From Oscillospiraceae bacterium (lineage in GTDB: Bacteria; Bacillota; Clostridia; Oscillospirales; Oscillospiraceae), in the NCBI GenBank assembly GCA_017416245.1, contig JAFQCX010000001.1:1-63953 (forward strand): a stretch of DNA of 63,953 nucleotides, given 5' to 3'. Shown here piece after piece: positions 40,118-49,913 of the stretch. The notes under the pieces are model-generated. The model was given only the letters and a program-made list of their open reading frames with translations. It did not search any database and was not told the DNA's origin. The stretch's first letter is position 1; the number at the start of each line of letters is the position of its first letter. Made by a program: the position numbers and the translations under genes.

Positions 40118-40150
40118 CCCTGCCTGCAGTTTGCAGGCAGGGTATTTTTT
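40118..40150 (+). terminator. Terminator after the kinase-like gene
   Basis: CCCTGCCTGCA/TGCAGGCAGGG with a GTT loop is followed by TATTTTTT. Confidence 0.88.
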
Positions 40151-42971
40151 ATAAGTGCCGTTTCAAATAAGCGCCGGTGTAGCTTCCTTCTACCTGGGCA
40201 ACTTCTTCCGGTGTTCCTGTGGCAACCACATAGCCACCCTGGTCTCCGCCTTCCGGCCCTAAGTCAATAATATAGTCGGCTGTTTTGATCACATCCAGAT
40301 TGTGTTCGATCACAAGCACTGTATTGCCTGCATCCACCAGCTGCTGAAGAACATCGATCAGCTTGTGGACATCAGCCGAATGCAGACCTGTGGTCGGCTC
40401 GTCCAAAATATAAATCGTCCGGCCTGTGGAGGCTCTTGCCAGCTCTGTTGCCAGCTTTACCCGCTGCGCCTCACCGCCTGACAGCGTTGTGCTGGATTGA
40501 CCAAGCTTTACATAGCCCAAGCCTACCTCTACCAGCGTTTGGGCTTTTCTGCGGATCTTCGGCAGGTTTTCAAAGAAGGCGGTTGCTTCCTCGGCTGTCA
40601 TATCCAGCACCTGGGCAATATTCTTGCCCTTATACTGGACCTCCAATGTTTCTCTATTATAGCGCTGGCCGCGGCACACCTCGCAGGGAACATAGACGTC
40701 TGCCAAGAAGTGCATTTCAATCTTCACTAAGCCGTCACCGTTACAGGCCTCACACCGACCGCCCTTTACGTTGAAGGAGAATCGGCCGGGACCGTAACCG
40801 CGGAGCTTCGCATCATTGGTTGAGGCAAACAGATCGCGGATATCGTTGAACAGCCCCGTATATGTGGCAGGATTGGAACGGGGTGTCCGGCCAATAGGAC
40901 TTTGGTCAATGTCAATTACCTTATCCAGGTGCTCCATTCCGCATACGCAGCGGCAGGCACCGGGGCGTGTTCTTGCGTGGTTGAGCTTACCGAGGAGAGT
41001 TTTATTTAACACCTCGTTTACAAGGCTTGACTTGCCCGAGCCGGACACACCTGTCACGCAGGTTAATGTGCCCAATGGAATGGATACGTCTACATCCTTC
41101 AAATTATTTTCCGATGCGCCCTCGATCGTCAGGTAGTTACCTGTGCCCTGCCGTCTTACGGAGGGTACGGGAATTTTCTTCGCGCCTGTCAGATACTGCC
41201 CTGTTACGGAGCGAGGCTCTGCGCAGATATCCTTTAATGCGCCTGCTGCAACGATCTCACCACCGTGGGAGCCTGCTCCCGGCCCTACATCCACAATGAA
41301 ATCCGCTGCACGCATGGTATCCTCATCGTGTTCAACAACGATCAGCGTATTTCCCAAATCCCGCAAACGCTTCAGGGTTTCCAAAAGCTTATCGTTATCT
41401 CTTTGGTGCAAGCCGATAGATGGCTCGTCCAAAATATACAGTACACCCATAAGAGAAGAGCCAATTTGCGTTGCCAGACGAATGCGCTGACTCTCACCGC
41501 CGGACAGCGTCGCCGCAGCACGGGACAGGGTCAGGTACTGCAAGCCCACATCCATCAAAAAACGCAATCTTGCTTGAATCTCACGGACAATGGGGGCGGC
41601 AACAATGGCCATATTCCCCTCTAGCTTGAGGTTATCCATAAACGCAAGAGCCTGGGAAATGCTCATACGGCAAAAGTCCATAATGCCAATGCCACCAACT
41701 GTCACCGCACGGGCAATTTCCGAAAGCCTATCGCCGTGGCAACTGGGACAGGGCGCAGTGGCCATACATTCCTCCAGCTCCTTGCGGGCCGCATCAGATT
41801 GGGTCTCCCGGAAACGACGGCTGATGTTATTGAGGATTCCCTCAAAGGGCTGCTCCAACACACCCATACCGTTTCCGCGGTTATAGGTCATTTTCAGCTT
41901 CTCACCCTTTGTGCCGTAGAGAATCACATCCATAGCCTCCCGCGGCAGCTCCTGCACAGGTACTGTCAGGGAAAAATGGTATTTCTGCGCCAATGCCTCG
42001 AAATACATTCTGAAGATGGAATCTGTCCGCGCGTTGCTCCAGCCGGAGGCTTGAATCGCGCCGTCAAAGATCGACTTGGTCTTATCGGGAATTACTAAGT
42101 CCTCATCTGCAATTAACTGGTAGCCTAAGCCGGTACAATCCGGGCAGGCGCCTGCCGGATTGTTAAAGGAGAACATTCTCGGCTCCAGCTCCGAAAGGCT
42201 GATACCGCAATCCTCGCAGGCATAATTCTGAGAAAAACTTAACTCCTCGTTTTTATCCGGCAGATTGATAATGACCAGCCCACCTGAATGGCTGCAGGCC
42301 GTTTCAATGGAATCCGTCAGACGGCGGCGCTGTCCTTCCCGAATCACCAAACGGTCTACTACCAGATCAATGGTATGCTTTTTATTCTTTTCCAGGGCGA
42401 TTTGCTCACTTAAATCATACAAAATGCCGTCCACACGTACCCGGGCAAAGCCCTGCTTTCTGGCATCTTCAAACACCTTCACGTGTTCACCCTTTTTGTC
42501 CCGGACAATGGGTGAAAGTACAATAAAACGTGTTCCCTCGCCCAGCATTTCCACCCGGTCAACGATTTGATCAATGGTCTGGCGCGCGATCTCCTTGCCG
42601 CATTTGGGGCAATGGGGCGTGCCTGCCCGCGCCCACAACAGACGCAGGTAGTCGTAAATTTCCGTAACCGTACCCACTGTGGAACGAGGATTCTTTGAGG
42701 TCGTCTTTTGGTCAATGGAAATTGCGGGAGACAGACCGTCGATAGAGTCTACATCCGGCTTGTCCATCTGGCCTAAAAACTGTCTTGCATAGGAGCTTAA
42801 GCTCTCCACATACCGGCGCTGTCCCTCTGCATAAATGGTATCAAACGCCAAGCTGGATTTTCCCGATCCGGACAGGCCTGTAAACACGATCAGCTTGTCC
42901 CTGGGCAAGGTCAGATCCACATTTTTCAGGTTGTTTTCTCTGGCACCTTTGATAATGATTGAATCGTTCAT
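40149..42971 (-). CDS. uvrA: Excinuclease ABC subunit A
   Basis: A 940-aa damage sensor with two ABC ATPase cassettes. The first Walker A is [14 protein letters not shown] (about 31-44) and the second [15 protein letters not shown] (about 636). Both signature motifs are kept ([18 protein letters not shown] and [18 protein letters not shown]), as are zinc-finger Cys sets (CEDCG and CPDC in the first half, CEACNGDG and CEVC in the second). I take the ATG at MNDSIIIKG; a TTG seven codons earlier is an alternative. The upstream sequence is AT-rich with no clear LexA box. Confidence 0.96.
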   Translation of the reverse strand: MNDSIIIKGARENNLKNVDLTLPRDKLIVFTGLSGSGKSSLAFDTIYAEGQRRYVESLSSYARQFLGQMDKPDVDSIDGLSPAISIDQKTTSKNPRSTVGTVTEIYDYLRLLWARAGTPHCPKCGKEIARQTIDQIVDRVEMLGEGTRFIVLSPIVRDKKGEHVKVFEDARKQGFARVRVDGILYDLSEQIALEKNKKHTIDLVVDRLVIREGQRRRLTDSIETACSHSGGLVIINLPDKNEELSFSQNYACEDCGISLSELEPRMFSFNNPAGACPDCTGLGYQLIADEDLVIPDKTKSIFDGAIQASGWSNARTDSIFRMYFEALAQKYHFSLTVPVQELPREAMDVILYGTKGEKLKMTYNRGNGMGVLEQPFEGILNNISRRFRETQSDAARKELEECMATAPCPSCHGDRLSEIARAVTVGGIGIMDFCRMSISQALAFMDNLKLEGNMAIVAAPIVREIQARLRFLMDVGLQYLTLSRAAATLSGGESQRIRLATQIGSSLMGVLYILDEPSIGLHQRDNDKLLETLKRLRDLGNTLIVVEHDEDTMRAADFIVDVGPGAGSHGGEIVAAGALKDICAEPRSVTGQYLTGAKKIPVPSVRRQGTGNYLTIEGASENNLKDVDVSIPLGTLTCVTGVSGSGKSSLVNEVLNKTLLGKLNHARTRPGACRCVCGMEHLDKVIDIDQSPIGRTPRSNPATYTGLFNDIRDLFASTNDAKLRGYGPGRFSFNVKGGRCEACNGDGLVKIEMHFLADVYVPCEVCRGQRYNRETLEVQYKGKNIAQVLDMTAEEATAFFENLPKIRRKAQTLVEVGLGYVKLGQSSTTLSGGEAQRVKLATELARASTGRTIYILDEPTTGLHSADVHKLIDVLQQLVDAGNTVLVIEHNLDVIKTADYIIDLGPEGGDQGGYVVATGTPEEVAQVEGSYTGAYLKRHL

Positions 42972-43137
42972 AATACGCACCAACTTCAACAAAAGTCTTC
43001 CCTATAATATAACACGAAACGCCCAATTGTACAAGTCAAATTGCGCGGAAAATCTTTTCCTTCTGTTTCTTGTTGTTAATATCCAAAGCAACAGGAAAAG
43101 AATTGCTATTTTTGTTCGTTTTTATTTTCCTTTGGTG

Positions 43138-43167
43138 TTGCATTTTTAAGGCAGTTAGTGCTATAAT
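43138..43167 (+). promoter_or_regulatory. Promoter for prs-pth-mfd
   Basis: TTGCAT, an 18-base spacer and TATAAT lie about 65 bases before the prs start. The gap 42972-43231 between divergent uvrA and prs holds nothing else I can name. Confidence 0.65.
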
Positions 43168-43231
43168 AAATGCATAATGGCTTGTGGTATGATCACAAGT
43201 AGAAAAAGATGAATGTGAGGTATTTCAAAAG

Positions 43232-44197
43232 ATGATAGCTTACGGCGAAAATATCAAGGTTTTCTGTGGAAATTCCAATCGCGCTTTTGCTGAGACTGTA
43301 TGCCGCGAGTTGGGCTTGGAGTTGGGTGACGGCACTGTGCAGACCTTCTCCGACGGTGAAGTTTCTGTTTCTCTGAACGAAACTGTTCGTGGCGCTGACG
43401 TATTTTTGATTCAGTCTACCTGCAAGCCTGTTAACGACCACCTGATGGAATTGCTGGTTATGATCGATGCCTGCCGCCGCGCCTCTGCCGGTCGTATCAC
43501 CGCTGTGATCCCCTACTTCGGTTATGCCCGCCAAGACAGAAAAGCAAAGAGCCGTGACCCCATCTCCGCAAAGCTGGTTGCCAATATGCTGACTGCTGCC
43601 GGCGCAAACCGTATTTTGACTATGGATTTGCATGCTGCTCAGATCCAGGGCTTCTTTGATATCCCTGTTGACCACCTGCTGGGCAACCCCACCTTTGTGA
43701 AATACTATTTGGATAAGTTCCCTGAGGATAAGTTTGACCATGATCAGTTTGTGGTCGTATCCCCCGACGTAGGCTCTGTTGCCCGCGCCCGTGCCTTTGC
43801 TCAAAAAGTACATATGGGTCTGGCTATCGTTGATAAGCGCCGTCAGAAGGCCAATGTGTGCGAGGTTATGAACGTTATCGGCGATGTTCGCGGTAAGACC
43901 TGTATTCTGTACGACGATATGATCGACACTGCCGGTTCTCTGTGCAACGCTGCACAGGCTCTGGTAGACGTGGGCGGTGCGAAAGAAGTTTATGCTTGTG
44001 CAACCCACGGCGTTCTGTCCGGTCCTGCCTTTGAGCGGATTGAGAAGTCTCCCATTAAGGAAGCTGTTGTCCATAACACCATTCCTCTGCCCGAGAATTG
44101 CCCCTGCAAGAAGATCAAGCAGTTGGATGTAGCACCTATTTTTGCCCGCGCTATCTCCCACGTTCACGGCGGCACATCTATCGCCGACCTGTTCTAA
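43232..44197 (+). CDS. prs: Ribose-phosphate pyrophosphokinase
   Basis: A 321-aa enzyme making PRPP from ribose 5-phosphate and ATP. It has FCGNSNRAFAETVCRELG near the start, the metal-binding MDLHAAQIQGFFDIPVDHL block (about 131-149) and the PRPP-binding DDMIDTAGSLCNAAQAL loop (about 228-244). GAGG lies 10 bases before the ATG. It heads a three-gene unit with pth and mfd. Confidence 0.97.
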   Translation: MIAYGENIKVFCGNSNRAFAETVCRELGLELGDGTVQTFSDGEVSVSLNETVRGADVFLIQSTCKPVNDHLMELLVMIDACRRASAGRITAVIPYFGYARQDRKAKSRDPISAKLVANMLTAAGANRILTMDLHAAQIQGFFDIPVDHLLGNPTFVKYYLDKFPEDKFDHDQFVVVSPDVGSVARARAFAQKVHMGLAIVDKRRQKANVCEVMNVIGDVRGKTCILYDDMIDTAGSLCNAAQALVDVGGAKEVYACATHGVLSGPAFERIEKSPIKEAVVHNTIPLPENCPCKKIKQLDVAPIFARAISHVHGGTSIADLF

Positions 44198-44200
44198 GCT

Positions 44201-44794
44201 GTGTTTGGGAAGAAAGCTGATAGCTGGCTGATCGTAGGCTTGGGAAATCCGGGCAAGGAATACGAGCGCACCCGGCACAACTGTGGGTTTCGCGCCATTG
44301 ATGCTCTTGCAGAGCAGTTAGGCTGCAAGATCGACAAGAGCAAATTTCAAGGTTTGTATGGAAAGACCACATATCAGGGTCGCACCGTATTTTTATTGAA
44401 GCCGCTGACCCTTATGAATGCCTCCGGCCGTTCTGTGCTGCAGATGTCTGCCTACTACAACATCCCCCCTGCCCGAATCATCGTTCTGTTCGACGACATT
44501 TCCTTGGAGCCGGGACGCTTGCGGGTAAGAGCCGATGGCTCTGCCGGTGGGCACAACGGAATTAAGTCCGTTATCCGCGAATTGGGCTCACAGGATTTTC
44601 CCCGCGTAAAAATCGGTGTAGGCGCAAAGCCGAATCCAGACTATGATTTAGCAGATTGGGTTTTGAGCAACTTTACAGCAGCAGAGCAAAAATCTGTAGA
44701 TGCTACGCTAAAGCCTGCCGGAGATGCAGCGTTGTGCATCATTGAAAAAGGTGTTCCGGAGGCAGCTAACCGCTATAACGGATTTACACCGTAA
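44201..44794 (+). CDS. pth: Peptidyl-tRNA hydrolase
   Basis: A 197-aa enzyme that frees tRNA from peptidyl-tRNA. WLIVGLGNPGKEYERTRHN (about 9-27) carries the catalytic His, and then come FLLKPLTLMNASG and FDDISLEPGRLRVRADGSAG. The start is a GTG three bases after the prs stop; the frame is the same as prs, so it cannot start earlier. No clear Shine-Dalgarno site is present, which suggests coupling to prs translation. Confidence 0.94.
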   Translation: MFGKKADSWLIVGLGNPGKEYERTRHNCGFRAIDALAEQLGCKIDKSKFQGLYGKTTYQGRTVFLLKPLTLMNASGRSVLQMSAYYNIPPARIIVLFDDISLEPGRLRVRADGSAGGHNGIKSVIRELGSQDFPRVKIGVGAKPNPDYDLADWVLSNFTAAEQKSVDATLKPAGDAALCIIEKGVPEAANRYNGFTP

Positions 44795-44875
44795 ATATTG
44801 TCATTTAGCCACGGAAAGAGGGGTATTTTCCCTCTTTCCGCGTTGCTACGTGGAAAGAAAATTTTGAGGTATCCT

Positions 44876-47800
44876 ATGGAAAAGCTGATCGAAGCACTAA
44901 AAGCTATGCCGGAATATGAACTGGCCCTCAACTGCATATTAGGTGGACAGAATGCCGCCATCACAGGCATTGGTCAGGTAAACCGCAGCCATATGATCGC
45001 CGGACTCTATCGCCACGTAGAAAATCCGCTTGTTGTCATCTGTCAGGACGATCTCAGCGCAAAACGTCTGTGCGAAGAACTGAAATGCTTTTTGGAGGTT
45101 ACCTGCCCCATTTTACCCTCCCGTGAGCTGACCCTTTACGACAGCGCTGTTGTTTCCAGAGGCTGGGAGCAAAAGCGTCTGCGCCAGCTATATGACTTGT
45201 CTATGGGAAATGTCCATTTGCAAATCATGTCCTGGGATGCGCTCAGTCAACGGACGATCCCCCCTGCCGTATTGCGCAATGCCACCTTCTGTTTAGAGGT
45301 AGGCAAGCAGTATGATATGGATGAACTGCTATCCAGGCTGAGTCAGGCCGGCTACAGCCGTTGCGGAATGGTAGAAGGCCCCGGCCAATTTGCTGTCAGG
45401 GGCGGCATTTTGGACATTTACTCCCCTGCCGCAGAACTGCCTGTCCGCGGTGAATTTTTTGGTGACGAGCTGGATACCATGGGCTACTTTGATCCGGACA
45501 CGCAGCGACGGACGGAGAACATTTCCAGCCTTACCGTTCTGCCCGTAGGCGAAACCCAGCCAAAATTGCATCCACAAGGACTTGCCGGTCTTTGTGAGGA
45601 TATCACCAAGCTGATCGCCAAGCAGCGCAGAAGAAAGAATCCCAACGAAACACTGATCAAAACCCTGGAAGCAGATTTAGAGAAATATCAAAACGGCATC
45701 CAAAACCCCGCCTCCGACCGCTATATGGCGCTTATTTATCCGGAAATGGCAACTGCCCTTGCCTATATTCCCACAAACGCCACCGTTATTTTATGCGACC
45801 AAAGTGGAATTCACCGTGCGGCGCGTAGCAGGGTTGAGGATTTGGGTATGCAGCTGGACAGCTTGCTGCAGGGCGGTTTGGTCGCAGGTGAGCTATGCGA
45901 CTATATGTGGCAATGGGAGGATCTCTGTCAGGCGCTTCAAGGCCATTCTGTGTTGTATTTAGATACCTTTTCAGCATCTGCATACCCGGAAAGCTGTCCG
46001 CCCCATCAGCTGCTGCCTTTTACTGCCAAGCAGCTACCGGGCTACGGTGGCAATCTGGATACTGCCGCCAGTGACCTGAAGCATTATCAAAAAATGGATT
46101 TTTCCTGCCTGGTGCTTTGTGGCTCAAGACGCAGGGCAGAATTATTACAGGAAATGCTGGGCAGCCATAATCTGTCCGCATATATTTGCATTCCCCTTAC
46201 AGCAATGCCACAGCCCGGTCAGATCCTGCTGACCGATGGTACACTTCCCTTCGGTATGGAATATCCAAACGCGCGTATTGCCGTTTTGACCGAGGGGCAG
46301 CTTACGGGAAAGGCAGAGGTCAGAAAAAAGCCTGCTAAAAAATCCGCGACCAACCGTCAGAAGCTGAACTCCTTTACGGATCTCACTCCCGGCGATCTGG
46401 TCGTACACGAAAATTATGGCATTGGTCGTTTTGTTTGTATGGAACAGATCAAAATCGACAATGCCATTAAGGACTATATTAAGATTGCCTACCAAGGCTC
46501 CGACACCTTGTTTGTACCCGCCACGCAGTTGGATATGGTAAGCAAGTATATCGGTGGCGGCGGTGAGGATACCAATGTGCGGCTAAACAAAATCGGTACG
46601 GACACCTGGCAGAAAACCAAGGCCCGGGCCAGAAAAGCCGCAAAGGATATGGCAGGCGAGCTGATCCAGCTCTACGCTGCCAGACGCAGGCAGGAGGGCT
46701 TTGCCTTTGCTGCAGATTCCCCGTGGCAGGGAGAATTTGAGGATAACTTCCCCTACCCCGAAACCGATGACCAGCTTCGCTGCATCGGAGAAATCAAACG
46801 GGATATGGAATCCCCTATTCCTATGGATCGGCTGCTTTGCGGTGATGTAGGTTTTGGTAAAACCGAGGTTGCGCTGCGGGCAGTAATGAAAGCCGTTATG
46901 GACGGCAAACAGGTTGCTATTTTAGTGCCCACAACGTTGCTTGCTCAGCAGCATTATCAAACGGCTGTCAGCCGATTCCGTGGATTCCCTGTAAATATTG
47001 ATGTGCTCAGCCGTTTCCGCACCCCTACCCAACAGAACAGAACCTTGCAAAATCTTCGCGCAGGTCAGGTGGATTTGATCATCGGCACCCACAAGCTGTT
47101 GCAGAAAAGTGTTGAGTTTAAGGACTTGGGTCTACTGATCGTAGACGAAGAACAGCGTTTTGGCGTCAGTCACAAGGAACGGCTCAAGGAAATCTCCAAG
47201 GGCGTAGACGTACTGACTCTGTCAGCAACCCCAATCCCCCGCACGTTGAATATGGCCTTATCCGGTATACGGGATATGTCTACCATCGAAGAGCCACCTG
47301 CAGATCGCTACCCTGTGCAGACCTACGTGCTGGAGCACAACAATGCTGTGCTGGACGATGCCATTCGCCGTGAGGTGGAGCGTGGCGGGCAGGTGTACTA
47401 CCTGCACAACCGTGTGGAAACCATAGACCGTTGCGCCGCCGCCCTGAAAAACCGCATCCCCGGCTTGCAAGTGGCTGTTGCCCACGGCAAAATGGGCGAA
47501 GAAGCCCTTAGCGATGTAATGCGTTCTATGGCAGACGGCGAAATTCAGGTTTTGGTATGCACAACGATTATTGAGACCGGCTTGGATATCGCCAATGTGA
47601 ATACCCTCATCATTGAAAATGCTGACCGGTTTGGTCTGAGTCAGCTACACCAGCTCCGTGGCCGCGTTGGCCGTTCCACCCGTCACGCATACGCCTATTT
47701 CACCTACCGTCCCGATAAATCCCTCACGGAGGTAGCTGAAAAGCGACTGGCTGCCATTCGGGATTTTGCTGAGTTTGGCTCCGGATTTAAAATCGCCATG

Positions 47801-48388
47801 CGGGATTTAGAGATTCGTGGCGCAGGTAATCTGCTGGGCGCGGAACAATCCGGCCATATGATGTCCGTTGGCTATGATATGTATTTAAAGCTGCTGGATG
47901 AGGCGGTTTTGGAAGAACGCGGCGAGCAGGCAAAGCAGCCGGATTGTACTGCAGACTTGAACGTCACTGCTAACGTAGACAAGGACTACGTCAGCCGCGG
48001 TGAGGAGCGAATGGATCTTTACCGCCGTATGGCCGCAATTCGCTCTCAGGAGGACGCTGACGACCTTCTGGACGAAATTATCGACCGCTATGGCGAACCG
48101 CCTAAGGGCGTTTTGAATCTGGTGGAGATCGCTCTGCTGCGCGCCAACGCACGAAGCGTTGGTATCTGTGACATTCGCCAGAAAGACGGCGATGTGCAGT
48201 TTACAATGACGAACTTCGATTTTGAGATCATCGGTGCGCTATGCAACGATCCTGACTACAAAAACCGGCTGCAATTCGTTGCCACCGCCAAAGAGCCAAC
48301 TCTGCGCCTGAAGCTTGCTTCCGGTGTGGATAGTCTGCGGCAATCCAAAGTATTTATTGAACGATACAAAAAAATGCGTGATGTCTAG
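44876..48388 (+). CDS. mfd: Transcription-repair coupling factor Mfd
   Basis: A 1170-aa translocase that removes stalled RNA polymerase and recruits UvrA. The UvrB-like N-terminal domains are followed by the RNA polymerase interaction domain (LTPGDLVVHENYGIGRF), then helicase motifs: Walker A GDVGFGKTEVALRA, DEEQRFGV and the QLRGRVGRS motif. A TRCF C-terminal domain closes the protein. GAGG lies 8 bases before the ATG at MEKLIEAL; the longer in-frame extension into the pth spacer has no site. Confidence 0.97.
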   Translation: MEKLIEALKAMPEYELALNCILGGQNAAITGIGQVNRSHMIAGLYRHVENPLVVICQDDLSAKRLCEELKCFLEVTCPILPSRELTLYDSAVVSRGWEQKRLRQLYDLSMGNVHLQIMSWDALSQRTIPPAVLRNATFCLEVGKQYDMDELLSRLSQAGYSRCGMVEGPGQFAVRGGILDIYSPAAELPVRGEFFGDELDTMGYFDPDTQRRTENISSLTVLPVGETQPKLHPQGLAGLCEDITKLIAKQRRRKNPNETLIKTLEADLEKYQNGIQNPASDRYMALIYPEMATALAYIPTNATVILCDQSGIHRAARSRVEDLGMQLDSLLQGGLVAGELCDYMWQWEDLCQALQGHSVLYLDTFSASAYPESCPPHQLLPFTAKQLPGYGGNLDTAASDLKHYQKMDFSCLVLCGSRRRAELLQEMLGSHNLSAYICIPLTAMPQPGQILLTDGTLPFGMEYPNARIAVLTEGQLTGKAEVRKKPAKKSATNRQKLNSFTDLTPGDLVVHENYGIGRFVCMEQIKIDNAIKDYIKIAYQGSDTLFVPATQLDMVSKYIGGGGEDTNVRLNKIGTDTWQKTKARARKAAKDMAGELIQLYAARRRQEGFAFAADSPWQGEFEDNFPYPETDDQLRCIGEIKRDMESPIPMDRLLCGDVGFGKTEVALRAVMKAVMDGKQVAILVPTTLLAQQHYQTAVSRFRGFPVNIDVLSRFRTPTQQNRTLQNLRAGQVDLIIGTHKLLQKSVEFKDLGLLIVDEEQRFGVSHKERLKEISKGVDVLTLSATPIPRTLNMALSGIRDMSTIEEPPADRYPVQTYVLEHNNAVLDDAIRREVERGGQVYYLHNRVETIDRCAAALKNRIPGLQVAVAHGKMGEEALSDVMRSMADGEIQVLVCTTIIETGLDIANVNTLIIENADRFGLSQLHQLRGRVGRSTRHAYAYFTYRPDKSLTEVAEKRLAAIRDFAEFGSGFKIAMRDLEIRGAGNLLGAEQSGHMMSVGYDMYLKLLDEAVLEERGEQAKQPDCTADLNVTANVDKDYVSRGEERMDLYRRMAAIRSQEDADDLLDEIIDRYGEPPKGVLNLVEIALLRANARSVGICDIRQKDGDVQFTMTNFDFEIIGALCNDPDYKNRLQFVATAKEPTLRLKLASGVDSLRQSKVFIERYKKMRDV

Positions 48389-48405
48389 GCGACATCACGC
48401 ATTTT
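48371..48405. terminator. Bidirectional terminator, mfd and DUF1934 gene
   Basis: A 15-bp stem (AAAATGCGTGATGTC and its complement) spans the ends of both convergent genes. Confidence 0.85.
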
Positions 48406-48826
48406 CTTTTGCTTTTATATCCAGGTGATAATCAATTTCCCCTGCGGAGGTCTGCTCGATCTCGATGTTATACCGCAGATCGATCACGCCTCCCAAGGCA
48501 GTGATATCAGCTGCAACCTTTGTAGCGCAAACGGTCAGCATCAATGCGCCGAATTCCATTTGGTAAAGAGAATCATGGGCTACGCCCTCTGTGAAGACCA
48601 TCTGCGAATTCAGCTTGCCTGTTCTTGTGAGCGTAACAGTTTTACCCTGCACTCGAAAGGTGGTTTCCACGCCCTCCAGGCCTGTGAGATTGCTCTCGTG
48701 ATAGCGCAGCTCCCAGCCGTCCGTCAATTCCTCAAGAGTGCCTTCCGTAACCAGTTCGATCACGTCCGGCTCTTGACCGATATAGTTTTGCGTACCGCGA
48801 ATGGATAGCACCACAGTTTTTTTCAT
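48395..48826 (-). CDS. DUF1934 (YwiB-like) beta-barrel protein
   Basis: A 143-aa calycin-like protein. The family pattern is visible: VVLSIRGTQNYIGQEPDVIE at the start, ELRYHESNLTGLEGVETTF, then GKLNSQMVFTEG, and the closing GGVIDLRYNIEI block. It is of unknown function, often beside cell-wall or argS genes. It starts one base after the ddl stop, so the two are coupled. The Met eight residues upstream is an alternative start. Confidence 0.87.
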   Translation of the reverse strand: MKKTVVLSIRGTQNYIGQEPDVIELVTEGTLEELTDGWELRYHESNLTGLEGVETTFRVQGKTVTLTRTGKLNSQMVFTEGVAHDSLYQMEFGALMLTVCATKVAADITALGGVIDLRYNIEIEQTSAGEIDYHLDIKAKENA

Positions 48827-48827
48827 C

Positions 48828-49892
48828 TTATGCCTCCATTGCCAGTTCAAGCAACCGGTCTATGAGTTCACCATAAGGAATTCCGCTGGCTGCAAACAGC
48901 TTGGGGTACATAGAAATGGATGTAAAGCCCGGCAAGGTGTTGATCTCATTGAATACGATCTGATTGCCATTATAGGTCACAAAGAAGTCAACACGGCTCA
49001 GACCGCGGCAGCCGATCGCCATATAGATCAGCACAGCCATTTCCCGCAGCCGATTCTCTACATCGCCGGGAATTCGCGCAGGGATGTAGGCAACCGAAGT
49101 ATCTGTGATATATTTGGCATCATAATCATAGAAATCTGCGCCTGAATCGATTTCGCCTGCTACAGAGGCAATGGGACTATCATTGCCCAAAACGGCAACC
49201 TCCACCTCGTGACCGTCAATGAATTCCTCAACAAGGATCTTTTCATCGAATTTAGCTGCCTGCAGCAGGGCGTTTTTCAGTGTCTCCCGGTTATTTGCCT
49301 TGGAAACACCCACGGAAGAGCCGGTTCCTGCAGGCTTTACAAACACAGGATAGGCAAATTGCGCCTCTACACTCTGCAAAATTTCCTCCATACGGCTTTG
49401 CAAATCAAAGCTTCGCACCAACTGCCACTTTGCCTGGGGAATATTTGCGTTGTCCATAACCAGCTTTGTAAGGGTCTTATCCATTGCAACGGCAGAGGCT
49501 GAAACGTGGGGGCCTACATAAGGAATACCTGCCATCTGCAAAAGGCCCTGCATAGCGCCGTCCTCGCCGTTCTCACCGTGGAGAACCGGAAACACCACAT
49601 CAATATGCTCATAGCGGATGCCGCCCTCAGCAAAGCACACCAGCCCCTGGCCACGGATGGGAGAAATGGTTGCCCGGCAGTTATTGGGGTGGTTTCTCCA
49701 CCGGCCGGAGGGCAATTGGGCATAGTCATTGCCACCGTAAAGGATCCAGTCACCCTCTTTTGTAATGCCCACAGGGAAAATGTTATACTTCTGCGCATCC
49801 ATATTGTTCAGCACCGATTCCGCAGAACGCAAGGAGACCTCGTGTTCAGGGCTAATGCCGCCAAAAAGAACGCAAACACATAATTTTTGCAT
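48828..49892 (-). CDS. ddl: D-alanine--D-alanine ligase
   Basis: A 354-aa ATP-grasp enzyme making the D-Ala-D-Ala of peptidoglycan. GGISPEHEVSLRSAESV (about 11-27) is the N-terminal binding block, followed by HGENGEDGAMQGLLQMAGIPY (about 99), KPAGTGSSVGVSK (about 186) and the metal-binding NEINTLPGFT (about 316). It lies between murC and the DUF1934 gene. I read Tyr (IPYVG) rather than Phe near the specificity loop, which fits D-Ala over D-Lac, but this is weak evidence. Confidence 0.95.
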   Translation of the reverse strand: MQKLCVCVLFGGISPEHEVSLRSAESVLNNMDAQKYNIFPVGITKEGDWILYGGNDYAQLPSGRWRNHPNNCRATISPIRGQGLVCFAEGGIRYEHIDVVFPVLHGENGEDGAMQGLLQMAGIPYVGPHVSASAVAMDKTLTKLVMDNANIPQAKWQLVRSFDLQSRMEEILQSVEAQFAYPVFVKPAGTGSSVGVSKANNRETLKNALLQAAKFDEKILVEEFIDGHEVEVAVLGNDSPIASVAGEIDSGADFYDYDAKYITDTSVAYIPARIPGDVENRLREMAVLIYMAIGCRGLSRVDFFVTYNGNQIVFNEINTLPGFTSISMYPKLFAASGIPYGELIDRLLELAMEA

Positions 49893-49913
49893 ACTACTTG
49901 CCTCGTAATTTCA

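Noticed and set aside
43193-44278. A 361-codon leftward open frame
   Set aside because: It is antisense to prs and the start of pth; the length comes from codon bias of the real genes.
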